Below are positions 27,101 to 42,100 of a stretch of DNA of 64,000 bases, in pieces (positions within the stretch are counted from its first letter, which is position 1; each line of letters begins with the position of its first letter). A model generated the notes under the pieces. It was not told the DNA's origin. It ran no database searches and saw nothing but the letters and a program-made list of their open reading frames with translations. This stretch comes from Sinonovacula constricta. Lineage: Eukaryota > Mollusca > Bivalvia > Cardiida > Solecurtidae. The position numbers and the translations under genes are program-made. The stretch lies in assembly GCA_007844125.1 (NCBI GenBank), contig CM017561.1, forward strand, positions 33,256,700 through 33,320,699, written 5' to 3'.

Positions 27101-30100
27101 TTTATATCATAATACAAGAAAACATAGATGAAAGACTGTTGATTACAAATAATAACATTTCATTAAGCTATTTCAAGTTTACATATAAACACATTCATTT
27201 GTGAAAATTGACTGAAGGTACGATCATGGGATCTATTCAAGGGTAAGGCAGTCCAATTAAGTCTAAAGAACTATAAAAAAAAGACAGTTATGAATGACTG
27301 TCTGGCTAGCAATCTTGATGAATCTCCACCTATCTGTTGGTTAGATTGACAGCAGTAATGCCAAAATCACACATAGAAAAATGTTCTTTTTTTTTATATA
27401 CCTCTGGAAAACTGCCTGCTTACTCACTATATGGGAAATATATGTCTGTAGCAGTTAGAGTCCCACCATTGCTGCCAACAATTGTCATATACCAATAATC
27501 TTTGGGACAATCTTTATTATGGGACAACCTTCATTAAGTGACAATCCTCATAAAGGGATAATCTTCATTATGTTCATTATGGGATAAATTCTTAATTTTT
27601 ATTAAGGGAAATCTTAATTAAGGGATAAGCTTCATTAAAGGACAATCTTTATTATGGGACAATCTTAATTATGGGCCAATCTTTCATTAAGGGACCATCT
27701 TCATTATAAGACAGTCTTCAAAAAATCTTTACTAAGGGACAATCTTCATTATGGGACAATCTTCGTTAAGTAACAATCTTCATTATGGGACAATCTTCAT
27801 TGAGGGATAATCTTCACTAGGGGACAACCTTCATTAAGGGACAACCTTAATTACGAGACAATCCTCATTATGGGACAATATTCATTAAGGGAAAATCTTC
27901 ATTATGGGACAATTGTCATTAAGAAACAATCTTTATTAAGAGACAATCTTCATTATGGGACAGTTTTTAGTACAATCTTTACTAAGGGGCAATCTTCATT
28001 ACTGGACAAACTTTATTACTGAACAAACTTCATTACCGGAAAATATTCACTAAGGGACCATCATCATTATGGGACAATCTTTATTATCGAACAATCTTCA
28101 TACTATGGCATACTCATCATTAAGGGGCAATCTCCATTAAAGAGTAATCTTCATTTTAAGCAGGATTTTTATATACAGCAGCCATATTTTGTCTGATAGA
28201 GCACAATGATGTCAAAATTAAAGTGTTTAACAATGTCATCCATAGTGCTGCTTAGATGCAGACTCATTACTATAGTTGAAGAATCTGTATGCTTCTTTAT
28301 TACATCCAACCTGCTCTTATTGTAAAGATATGCCGTATTCATCAATCTCACACAGGCAGGTCTCTGTGGAGTCCAAGCTATTCCGAGTATGGTTGAAAAC
28401 TAACATTATCTCCTGCAACTTCTTTGGATTACAATCCATTCTGTGCCATGGATATTGGTTAAACATTTGAGTAAACAATTTAAGAACAGTGATGCCAGGG
28501 TCTTTATTTGTATACAAATCCTACAGCTACAAGTCATATGAAGTCTATGAAGAAGTTTGCAGATAAATGATATGATGGTATGTTGCTATTCATTCCATTA
28601 TATTCAGTTTGCCCCAGCCGTACAATAATGAACTTGTATCGATTAGCCATCTCTCATAAATTCAACCATTGCAATGCCTTAATGGGCTTCCCTCTGCCAG
28701 TTTTATGGAAATATCAATATGTATGTATAATTTGCAAATCTTGATAAGACAAGTAAAGCCTACAACAGGGGCTTTCCTTGCTGTCTATGATGTTTCCTGT
28801 CTGCAATAGTGGAGCAGTAACAATTTGAGCAATGACTGCTTGTCATTTGTTGCTTCTAATCCTTTATCATGCTACATTTGTAAAGGACCACAGAATACAA
28901 CCCATACTTAATTCCAACATATAACCCATACTTAATTCTAACATATAACCCATACTTAATTCTAACATATAACCCATACTTAATTCTAACATATAACCCA
29001 TACTGAAATCTAACAGATAACCCATACTGAATTCCAACATAATATCCATACTTAATTCTAACATATAACCCATACTTAATTCTAACACAAAACCCATACT
29101 GAAATCTAACATATAACCCATACTGAAATCTAACATATAACCCATACTGAATTCTACTATACAACTCATACTTAATTCTAACACAATATCAAAACTTACA
29201 AAACTTTATAACATAAAAACCCATTACTTAATTCTAACATAAAACCCATACTAAATTCTAACTTATAACACATACTTAATTATAACATATAACCCATAAT
29301 GAAATTTAACATAAAACCCATGCTTAATTCTAACATAAAACCCATACTAAATTCTAACTTATAACCCATACTTACCGGTAATTATAACATATAACCCATA
29401 ATAAAATTTAACATATAACCCATGCTTAATTCTAACATAAAACCCATACTTAATTCCAACTTATAACCCATACTGAATCCTAATATATAACCCATACTAA
29501 ATTCTAAAATAAAACCCACATTTCTAACGTATAACCTATACAGAATTCTAACAAATAACCCAAACAAAATGCTAATTTATCTGCTGAAAAATGGCACGCA
29601 GATGGAACTATGCATTATCACCCGAGACTGTAGAAAACATATTGGTCATAATCAGACAGCTCCTAACAGACTATTTACACAAACCTTATTAATTCATGCT
29701 CAGTCAGTTTTGAGTTTGGTGAAGTAAATAATATTGAATGTATTTGCTATAACGGCTGTGCAAAATTACCATAAATATTGGTTATTTGCTTAAAAAATAC
29801 AAGAACCTGCAATTTCATGTATATTCTCCCAGACTTCTTTACACATTCTACAACATGAAAGATTCCAGTGAATATAAAAACTTTATGAATGGATTTTTCC
29901 TTGAATCAATTTCCATTTCCATTCCAGCATCCTTCCTTTGGGCAGACATGCAGGCAACAAGAATGAAGATGGTACAGTTGAGCAGTAGTTAAATATTAAA
30001 AGATGAATTTTATGCCAAGCAGAATAATAAAATAGACTAGGGGAAATAAACAACACCAACCTTTGCAGACGGAAAAAAGGAAGGGAATCAATAAATGAAA

Positions 30101-33100
30101 ATAGACTAGGACAAAGAAGGTTGGTAGGCTTACAGAGATTTTGTGTTAAGATTTTACATACTGAATTTGGGAATCAGAGTCAAAGATTATAAAATTTGTT
30201 GATTGAATCCAAGACAAATCTTAATCATCTAATTGGTTGGAGAAAGTAACATTTAAAATGGACCAACAGAAACCATTCAGGATGGTATCCACCTAAGGCT
30301 TGTAGTTTTTAATAGTTTTTACACTGTAAAATGCTTCAGACTTTATAGATACTTACACAGATACAAGTCATACTACATGTATATAAATCTATATATGTAC
30401 ATACATATTTATAAATGTCAGGTGGAAGAGCATCGGCTCGCGGATCGGTAGGTCGTGGGTTCAAACCCCGGCTGGGTCAAACCAAAAACTTTAAAGTTGG
30501 TAGTAGTGGCTTCCCTACTAACGCTCAGGGCTAAGGGGTCAGCATTACTCCTGACTCATCAGTTTCAGTATAATGGACCGGCCGGTTTCAGTCACCTCAT
30601 AATTGCCCCTTTGCTATAATGATAGAAATGTCACTGCACAGTATCGGCAAAAATGCCGACAAATGCCATCCCAATCCCTACAAATGTATAAATGGTAAAA
30701 GCTGTAGAAAATTTGTCCCTAATTTTGAAGAAACGTCTGAATTCAGCAATACATTTGTATCAGTATCACTTATAAACATCTACATGCCTCCAAAGTACAG
30801 AAAGTAACTCCAAACCATATACAAAGATGTATGAAAAAGACCACAGGATTCATAATATAATCTGTTATATACAAGGGTCGGTAGACAGTGCTGGTCAGTT
30901 ATAGCATCTAATCCAATCAGAATATGTCCCTACGTCTGCAAGTTGATAAGATTATCTTTTTAGAAATTCCGGGGAACTGAACTCATATCTTAAAAGATCC
31001 TTCATACATTATAGTACAATCTACACAATGTCCTAGGTGGGTTTTTTTCCTGCAAACTTTACATGCAAAGGAAACTGAAGGCCCTAGACTTCTCAAATGG
31101 TACAGATCCTAATCAGACTGTACCCAGAGTTATCAGACTTGCATATAAAATCTTTGCCATTGGCTGACTAATACAGGCTGAGCAGGCCAGGAATTGAGAA
31201 CACTGTCTCATCAATGTAATAAAAAGCCAGATTAGTGCATACAAACAGATAGATAAACCAGTCATTGGCTAGGATGTCCATAATAATGATCAAAGCCCCC
31301 TCCAAATCAATGTTTACCACTTCTTATGATGGACTCCAATGCATTTTCTTTTACAATATTTTCAGATATCGTGTATACCCGCAATTCTTCAGTAATAGAA
31401 CCACTGTCATATATAAGCTATTATGATACAACTTTTTTTTCATATATTTATATTATTGGTATTATTTTATTAACAAATAAAATTCTGTTCTATTCTTTCA
31501 TTCTTTAATACTTGGGTTTAACATCAACAACAATATTTCAGTAACATAAAGCAAGATGTTGCTCATTCAAGCTGATGTAGTACCACCTTCCCCAAGAAAG
31601 TAATTTGAAGCCCACAAGGAAGATAGGATTTGTCAAAACATCAACCATCATTTAATTAAGTTATTAACAAAGTATAAATAGTAAATCTAGTGTTATTATC
31701 ATTTACATGAAATCACAAATGTATGAATCAGCAAAAACCACATCATCGTGTCCTGCAATAAAACTCTCTAACTACAAGCATATATGGGATAGCATCTACT
31801 CAAGTATAATGATAATGTCACAGTCAAGGGTCAGGACTTTGAACTTTCAACTCTGGAGCCACTGTTCTATCTGTTACCACTGCAACCAAAAAAATGTTTT
31901 ATTTGGCACGATTTTCAAAGGTGGCAGCAATCACATGGCTAAATCTTAAGGCATATGATCTCCCCTACTTCTGAGTCCAGTCACACTACCATTCATGATA
32001 TTGAGAAGCAATAGCAGGGGTCTGAGTGTTACTTCAAGTGTCCTTAATTCTGAATATTGATCTAAAAGAGGTTCTTTTGTGGATGACATTTGGGATACAG
32101 TGTCCTATGTCTGGGTCACTTAGAGAGCCATTCTCACAAAAAGGTGGCAATTGTCACAGATCATGGATGCTGTCTTGGACAAAAGTACTTCAGGCACATT
32201 CAATATTCTAACTTTGTAACCCTTAGCTTGCTACATTTGTTATCTATGCTAAATTCTCAGGGTTGTTAGCTTTAATATATTATAAATGGTACATGACTGT
32301 CAGGGTTGATATACTTGATATAAACAGAGACTGAGCAGCAAATAGTGTAGATCCTGATCACACAGGTCCCAGCAGGGAACTGGCTGATATGGATCTGCAC
32401 TATTTGTCTAATCTTTATAAATACACAAACAGCAGGCTAAAAAATAACCTAATTCCTAGGTCAAATAGTTTAATGACTGAAAATAAAGGACAATTAAAAT
32501 CCAAACACCTAAAAAGTGAATGTCTTCTGGAACAAATTAAATAAGAGTAAAAAGCACTCAGAATAATAAACTGCAGATGCAAGCATGGTATATGAGAGTG
32601 TTGGCTGCATCCCGAGAATATTCAAACATGTAGTATGGCGATTATTTATGCATATTCTTACCTTTCTCAGGAATCAGCCATTTTTATAGCATCAAATACA
32701 CATTCTTGTAAAGAAAGGAAAGGTGTTTTTAAGTATGTTAAGGTACAACAATTGACCTTGAACTCCTCTCTCAATTCCAATATACAGATCTGTACAAATA
32801 ACTGTTCTTGTGTCAACGGCTGCAAGAGCTCAGGTGGTAGAGTGTTGGCTTGCGGATCTGGAGGTCGCGGGTTCAAACCCCGGCCGGGTCAAACCAAAGT
32901 CTTTAAAGTTGGTAGTTGGGGCTTCCCTCCTAACGCTCGGGGCTAAGGGGACAGCATTACACCTGACTCATTGGTGTCAGTATAATGGACCAGCCAGGTT
33001 CAGATCCAGGGCACCTCATAAGTGCCCCTGTGCTATAATGATAGAAATGTTGCTGCACAGTATTGGCAAATGCCGGCAAATCCCATCCCATCCCTGTTCT

Positions 33101-36100
33101 TGCATCATGTACTTGTACTGTTACAAGAAGGTCCCTGGAACAGTATATTACATCAAATCCATTTTGAATTAGTGTCTGGGCTTGGCTGGTTATCTAAATT
33201 TGTTTCCAGTGTTTCACCTAATTATCTTAGACATGATGAAAAGCCATCAAAAACTCTACCGAACTCATTCCTTACTCCCACTATCTCAACTCCTGTTTGG
33301 AAAAGATAAGAGAGAAGCAGTGTGTAGTCATGACAAATCATTCCTTGCAGAAAATGACTTAACTAAATTCATGGTTAAAGTGGTAAGATGCCATTAAAAA
33401 TATATCTGTTTCCCTCATTAAGTCTAGATAAATGATGTAAAACAAGACTGATTAAAGCAAGACAAAGCTAGATAAGAAAAATAGCACATCTCACTTTATT
33501 GCGGTAGAAAGCTTAACTAAGCCTGGCCAAACGTTATTCTATTATTCCGACTTAAACACTTAAGAAGAATTCTGCCTTTTTGTTATACTATCTTAACCAA
33601 AAACTTAAGATTTAGCAACATCTTAATGAAAATATTTTTGAATATAGCTTAGCTATTCATGAAGTAACATTCATTCTTGACACATATGTGCAACCAAAGT
33701 TTATTCCGTTTTGAATTTAAGAAATAACTTAAAACATTTGACAAATATGATAGTAATACAATGTTTTAAGAAAGTGCTAAATACTGATACTTCATATCTT
33801 AGGGTATAGGCATATGAACATATTTCAAAAAGCTACAATATTTTCCAGTAACTCTTTCCTTGATAACTTAATTGGGCCTTAGCAAACAATGTAGATCAAG
33901 ATAGGTCAGCTCCCCTCGGAAGCTATTAAATCAGGATCTACACTTTAGGTTGACTCTATTCCATAAATTTTAAGGCAAATATTAAAAATTAAGTTTGAGT
34001 TGCTAACAAATGTAGCAGGCAATAAGTTAAGCCATTGATAATCCCACAGTACAGCACAAAAATAGACAGCCAAAACAGACCATACCTAAATACTTTCTCC
34101 GCAAACAAAACACCTCCAAGGGACCATGGTTTTGGAATGAACGAACAGACCTAAATGCATTTGTCTCCAAGTATGTAATAAGCTCAACATTTAAGCTCTG
34201 GCTGTGTTACCATGGATACCTGAATATTAAAGTCCATGGAGACACAAAACATGCATTTTCCAGGCATTTAAAGTTAAGAAATTTTGAAACTCACTAGTAA
34301 AATAAAGTAGCAAGTCACTGCTGCTGTTTTCTGATATGCTTAGCTTGATCAGGCTTTGGCAAAACGTGTAGATCCAGATCAGCAAGCTCTTTAATGGAGA
34401 TTTCCTGACCAGGATCTGTATATTTGCTGCTGAGCCTCTGGCAATATGACTATTTGTATTTGCATGTTGTCAAAAACTGAGACTCAAGTATCAGTTCTAA
34501 ACACACGCAGCAGGCTAAGGTTTAAAATTCAGAAAATAAATCAAAGTAAAATGATTTTTGATACATTTTATAAGTAACATCACTTTTGGCAGACACCCTA
34601 TCTATTTCATATTTGGCCGATACCCTACACATTTGGCAGATACTCTACACATTTGGCCAATGCCCTACACATTTGGCAGATATACCATAAACTTGCTCAG
34701 GGACTAACATTACATAGTCAGTTTTGGGGTTCGAACCCAGAACCCGCCGATCCTGAGTCCAATGTCTTAACCACTAGACCACGGACGCCCACATTTGGCA
34801 GATGCCCTATCTATGTCAACTTTGGCAGATGCTCTACCAACATCACATTTGGCAGATGCCCTTTCTATGTCACCTTTGGCAGATGCTCTACCAACATCAT
34901 ATTTGGCAGATGCCCTTTCTATGTCACCTTTGGCAGATGCTCTACCAACATCACATTTGGCAGATGCTCTACCAACATCACATTTGGCAGATGCCCTACT
35001 GCACATATGGTAGATACCCTATCTATGTCACCACTTAAGACAAGTTTGTGACATTGTCAATTACAGGTGATGATCATGCTTCAAATTCTATGTACACTTA
35101 ATGAGATTATGCAAAAAAACAGCACTAATGGAAGTTCCCTGTTTCTCTTTAAGAGTACATAATACAAATGTTATCACTACATTATTGCAGAGCAGTAAAG
35201 CACACATGGGGGCTTCCCACTCTTCCCTTAGGATATCATGATCATAACAAAGCCTGCTATATTTGTTAATAGCCCATACCGAATTCTGGGATATATGCAA
35301 GCAACTTTATACATAGGTAGTTCGACATATCTCTAGAGACATGGTGTAGGTCCTGATCAAACAGCTCCCAACTGGAGCTGGCTGGTCTGGATCTACACTC
35401 GAAGCCAAAGCTTGATTATATATTCGAGTTTAGCTGACTAAGAGTTGCAAGGGGGCACTTAATGTAACTAATGAAGGTATTAGAAAACAGATCAAGAAAA
35501 CAAGCCTCCTACAAAACCTATTAGATATAATAAGACTTGAGTTCATAACCCTGCAGATGGCACCTACAGAATATTAAAGAGAACATACATAGTGTTATAT
35601 TTGTAATAAATAATAAAACAGCATGAATTGACCAAGTTCAAGACAAAAACTGTCTGATCTGGATCTAAACTATTTGTTACAAAATCTATAGCAAACAATA
35701 TGTCCTATTATCTTTCCAGGCAGATGTTAACAAATTGAGGAAGACCTTTACAAGACCTAGAGGTAAGGCACTGATGTTTTATTTTCATTTTGGTGTTGAC
35801 AGTCATACCAACAGCACATCTCAATTTGTGATTTCTGGTCAGTTAAGATTACAGAAGATATTACCTACAGTATACATTTCCTTGAGAAGAATAACTTAAG
35901 TTTTATGCATAAAATTTAAAATATCCACAAGGCAAACTATCAATTTTACATAAGGAAAGGATGAATTTATCAAAATTATAACATACAATGTTTTATGTTT
36001 TTGTTACATTGCACTGACACAGTCATAGTTCCCCCAATTGGGACTCAAATCCCTATTAGGAATAGGAATAGGAATAAGCTATTATAAAGTTACTTTTGAA

Positions 36101-39100
36101 AGTTCAAGTTCAAGCTGTTATTTATGTGAATTATTATCCAGAGTCACAAGACGACTGCTGAAAAACAGCAGAATGGCTTGCCAGTTGTTTAAACACTTTT
36201 ATTCTGAATATAACACCAATTTAAATAATACAGTGCAATTCCAACAACTTATTACAACGGATAATCCATTACAAATATATATGACGTGTCTTCTATATCA
36301 AGGAATTCCTTCTATATCCTACAGAGTCACAACAGCCTAATACATAGCAATCTGTCATAAGAAGCCAAATGCTTAAGCAATAAATTATGCAAATTATTAA
36401 CTATCAACATTATTTGGGCTTCCTTTGATATGGCCCCCTTCATGCTTCTTTATGATGTAATGACAGATATATCACTAGACAGGTACCAGCTGGAGACCAA
36501 AGCAAGCTAAATGCACAGCACACTGAGCACAGCTGAATGACTCTTAGATTTTGCATAATTAACCCCAGACTCAGCCAGTTGTCATCAAGGGGAACGAAAG
36601 AGGCATTAGGGGGTGGAATTCACTCAAAACATGTTCAATCCCCATTAAGAGCCAAAAATACCAAATTAAACCATTTTTACAGTAAATGGGTACATAAACT
36701 AGGTACCTAATTAGGGCCCACTTTATGCAATATTTTCGGAATACAACATTTAAGCCATGCATGGGCAACATGGAGGGGTCATGAAAAAGCCCTCAACAGG
36801 GCGAGTAGACTCTTATTAAACTAGTTCCAACAACAACAACAACAACAGTTGTCATCATAAAATGATTGTGAAACATCTGGACAGTTAGTGCTTTACCCAA
36901 GATTAATTGACTTAAGAAATATCATCATGTGACAAGGGACTAATAATTTCTATATTGGTGAATATAAAATGTGTTGACATATTGAAAAAGGATGTTCTAT
37001 ATTCAGTATTTACTTGTTTCCCTGTAACGTTTAAACTTATATTTTTTCTCAAGGAAATGGTTAAAACATAGTTCAGAAAATCTATTTAATCAAGTTTGAC
37101 ATCTTTATTCCAGGAATAATACAAAATGGTAGACATTCTTTGAAAAAGTCTAAAAAGTTAAACATTTAAAGGTGTTTGAATAGCCTCTGTTCCCCAAGGC
37201 ATCCTGAATGTTGTTTGTCCTCTAAAGGAAGACTGAACAAAGACTTAAATACCTTCACTTTCAAATAAAAAACAAAGGAACAATCACCAGAACAAACAGG
37301 TTTGTGAAAACCTAATCTATGTCTTATTTTGTCTTATCTTACAATATCAATCCATCACATCCAAGCTTGGCTGTTTTTCAAAGGAATGTGTATTTACAGC
37401 CGAGAGAGATAAGAAATTCACAGAAATTAATCTAATCACATCCATTATATTGGAGGCAGAAAGTAATCTCACGTCTCTAAAACTGAAAACTGAAACCTAC
37501 AGGATGAATATGATGGACTTAAAGTTTTCTGTTGGAAAAATAATGGAATGTGGAAAGGAATTATTTTGCAATATTTGTAAATACTATAATGAGCGCATAT
37601 ATATATTTGGAAAGAAACATTCTTATAGAAGAGTCTGTTTCCTTTTTTCTATGCATAAAATTATGTTTATGTTTATTGGGTTTATCATCCCACCAACAGT
37701 ATTTCAGTTATCTAGAGACGATGTCCACTTGAAGCAGACAGACATAGTGCTGCCTTCACTCTGAATAGCATGCCATGAACACCTGGCATGATACCACACC
37801 CAATCACATTATCCGGACACCAGGCCAACCAGTCATGGAACTACACTTTAATTGCATGAGCGTTAGCAAAGGAAGCTATACCACAACCTTTTTCAGCGAC
37901 TTTAGTAGGATGCGGACCGGGATCTAACCTGGAACCGACACTCTACCAATTGCGCTACCAGGTCTGGTCATACATGAAATTATTTTTTTTCACAGAAACT
38001 GCCATGTCTCTATCTTTGCCCCTTTAGAAGACTCCAAGACAGCTACACTGTACAGACCTTGTACTGAAACACTATATGGCTTGTACTGACAAGGAGATGA
38101 ATAATTACACATAGAAGGGCTGCCAGCCCTGTTCCCACTTACTAAAGCAACACTACTGTTGTTGGTTCTGTTCCACTTCTACTATCTCAGTGGGAATGTA
38201 GCCATACACCTGGTATAAAGACAGCAGACTGCACCAGACTGTACCATATTCCTGCTACATCCCCAAGAGGGTCAATCATTGAAAGTGCACCATAATGCAC
38301 CTGCTAAAGTTGCATGCAATTGTTTTGTTATTTAAGGATATCCATTACTTTAAAATCACCTAAATAAAAGTAGATGCGGAACTTTAGCTCTCTATTTGAA
38401 AATGATCAGATTATGTTAAGTTCATACCAAACATTTACATCATTACTAGAAGTTAATTTGTCCTGCTACCTTAGTTAATTATATGTTCTAACTTTTGATT
38501 TTGCTAAATGCCATGTTGAGCTGAGTTCATGTTCAGAAAAAAAGTGATAATCCTAAGTAGACAGATCACATGGAATTTGCTGATCTGGTTCTATTCTGTT
38601 TGCCATGGCCTTATCAATTCATATTTTGCAGTTTAGGATTTACCATCATACTAAAGCTACTTTATTTTCAAATATGCACTTAAATTTGTAAAGTTTTAGA
38701 AAAAATATTCATGTTTTTTTATATATAAAAGATAATTAATAGATTTTCTGCTTCATACAAAAAAATTCGAATTTTTTGTGAAGTAGCCTCTCATAATTAC
38801 CAACAAAGACAAAATGTTTTTCTATTCAACATTAGGTACCATGCTGAATTTGTTAATTTATAATCAGCAAATCATGTTTGGAGCAACAGACCTGTTCCTA
38901 AAATGTGTTTGTCTTAACATTAACCCATAACCAGCGATGGGTGGGTGGGGGAAAACTGGCTGTTCAGGATCTGCACTATTTGCTGTAGGTGTTTTAGTAT
39001 TATATATTTTGTAATCTTTTCATACAGTTGTTAGAAAATGTGTTATTTTATGTAATCAGAAAAGAACAAGAGTTGATAAAAAATCGGAGCAAAAGATGGA

Positions 39101-42100
39101 AGTTAATTCCACAAATACAGTGCAAAGTTTGAGTATTACTTTCAACACTTAACAAAGCACCCTGTCAAACAGTCAAACAGTTTGAAGTACTTTTATCAAG
39201 AAGGTCATTTATGAGTGAAGTCATGAACTATGTTGAGTGAAGTCATGAACTATGTTTTCTTTTGGTTGATGAGCTTTGGTTTGTTTATCATCTGTCTACC
39301 AGAAAGACAGCAGTGAACTGACTGGCCTTTGGTGAGGTTCAGTTACAGATGGTGTACAGATAGTGTCAACAGACTACTTACACACTTTGATTAGTGCCAG
39401 GTTCACAGTAGGTATGGTGGAGTAGGTGGGTCATGGTCAATTATTGTTTGTCATGATGTTGTTGTCTTGTTAGGTTTCTAGTCTCATTAGAAAATAAGTT
39501 TGAATCTTAAGTTATTATCAGTGGAGAATGAATCTCAAATTTTATTTATGGTAAGAATGCAAATGTGCCACAATATACATGGAAAGCAACTTTTGGGCAC
39601 ATTTTGGTCAAAACCTCAAAGCCCGCAAGCCAACTTTAATTATAGCACTCCCAGTGCACCATAGTGTAGGAAGCATCAACCAGATTGTTGAAGGTGCCTG
39701 TATTTTGAGAAACTGTTTCTACTCATCACCAGTCTCCTGTAAGAAGCAACATTTGATGATTCTCATAATCAGGAGTTAATTTGTTTCAGCAGCAGATGTC
39801 TAATAACATGGCCCTGGTGAGCTTTCAACACCAGAACATTTGGAGATATAGCTTCAAGAAGGTCATCCCTAATACAGTACAAGCCAGTGCCAGGTCAGGG
39901 CAGAGTTTGGATCAGAAGCTAAGGTCAAACATAATTAGTTTCCCATTTAGGCCTGTGCATGTAATGTGAGGTCTTCAACTTTGTTACAAATCTTAACCCC
40001 ATCAAAATGCTTACTCAAGTTCAAGTTTGAAAGAAGTTGATTCTTTTAAGAGAATGCTTCTAAGAACAACCCGCTTGTCACAGCAAAAATAACACTTCAA
40101 TACAAAGGTCAATGACAAATGTTGTGTAACCAAATGTCGTTCAAACACGTATATTTGTTTTGTTTCATGCATCACAGGGATACATTTATGGTCATTATAA
40201 TGGCCAGCAAATTCTGTCAGAAGAAGACCCCAGACACAATGTGTCCAGGAAAATACAATGACACAAGTCAGCAAGAAGACTTAATCAGATTTGATTTTTG
40301 CCCCAACCTGGACTCACTGAGGGGAAGGTAGAGGCATTTTATAAGTATACAGAGTTGTATAGAAGTCATTATCTCTAAGCACTTGTTGACGACATGCTGA
40401 AGTGCGGAGTCTTCTGCGATCATGTTTGCTGATTGCCACTAAAGAGTCATGTGACCAGGATACCGATAGGATCTAAGCAGTAATAAGAAGTACGATTCAT
40501 CATCAAGAAATAATCTAAAAAAGATGTTTAATGTTGCATTGACTTATAGTAAATCTAAATGTCTGCTTCAATGAAGGATCAAAATAACCTGTATAATGAG
40601 TTGAAGGCAATATTCAAGCAAATGACTTTAAGAATTTCTTTGATAATTATCCTCAAATGGAAATGATAAAAAATAATTAATCAGGCCAATGTGGTAGTTA
40701 TACTGTTGAATAATTACCTGATTCTGATATCCTCCCATATTGTCATATGTAAATGTAAGTAAGTATCTGAAATTCTTCCATATTGTGATATGAAGACAAG
40801 ATTGATTGTGATATTCCCATATATTGTGATAATTTATAAAGTCTAGATTCTGATGTTCTCCCATCCGATATGAATGCCAGATGCATATAATCTCCCATAT
40901 TGTGATATGTACAAATAGGTTAGATCTCATGTTCTCCCATATTGTGATATGAATGCCAGATGCATATAATCTCCCATATTGTGATATGTACAAATAGGTT
41001 AGATCTCATGTTCTCCCATATTGTGATATGAATGCCAGATGCATATAATCTCCCATATTGTGATATGTACAAATAGGTTAGATCTCATGTTCTCCCATAT
41101 TGTGATATGAATGCCAGATGCATATAATCTCCCATATTGTGATATGTACAAATAGGTTAGATCTCATGTTCTCCCATATTGTGATATGAATGCCAGATGC
41201 ATATAATCTCCCATATTGTGATATGTACAAATAGGTTAGATCTCATGTTCTCCCATATTGTGATATGAATGCCAGATGCATATATTCTCCCATTTTGCAA
41301 TTTGTACAAATAGGTTAGATTCTGATTTTCACCCATATTGTGATATGAAACTTAGATTCTAATGTTCTCCCATATTGTGATATGAACGCCAGATGCTTAT
41401 ATTCTCCCATATTGTTATATGAAGCTAAGATATTGATCTCCAATATTGTGATATGTACATATAAGTTAGATTCTGATTTTCACCCATATTGTGATAGGAA
41501 GCTTAGATAGTCATATTCTCCCATATTGTGATATGGAGGCCAGATTATAATATTCTTTATTTTAGCTTCATGGGCATATATTATTTAGTTAATTACAACA
41601 TTTTTAGAATTTAACATGTTTTCAAGAAATTTTTATAAAATATTAATTTGCTTAATTGTAAAAAAAAATGAGTTTAGACTACAATTTAATCATATCCCAG
41701 ATAATAAACATCTGTTTTTTGCCCAAATATACAGCTAATTAAATTGACTTGTATTTTATGAACCACAGAAGTAGGTGCATAAGATTTTTTTTTTTATATT
41801 TATTCTAACAAGAGGGAGATGGTAGGTGATATGAATCCCCACGAACATTCTACACTTTAGTAATCCAGGCCTCCAGTTCCTGGCAGATCTCCTGAGTGCA
41901 GCATGACAATAAATCTCTTGGCAATGTCCTGTACGTGTCAGACAGTCTAATGGATGTGAAATCAGTCTGATGAACACTTTCAGACCCTACCATAAACTGA
42001 TTTATAAGCTTTTACTGTCTACAATAGGACAAAAAGATATGTGCCATTGTTAGCAGAGGGAGTGATGTTTATTTGCGGCTCATCATGTTATCTGTCCAGT

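Noticed and set aside
28856..29184. Tyr/Gly/Met-rich repetitive minus-strand frames
   Set aside because: Produced by the 24-bp minisatellite. No signal peptide or start context that would suggest a structural protein.
34684..34792. Possible functional tRNA gene
   Set aside because: The A and B boxes are perfect, but the acceptor-stem ends do not pair and the sequence continues into a non-tRNA body, so it is a SINE head.
7441..41555. CRISPR-like arrays
   Set aside because: The tandem repeats have no unique spacers, and the DNA is eukaryotic.
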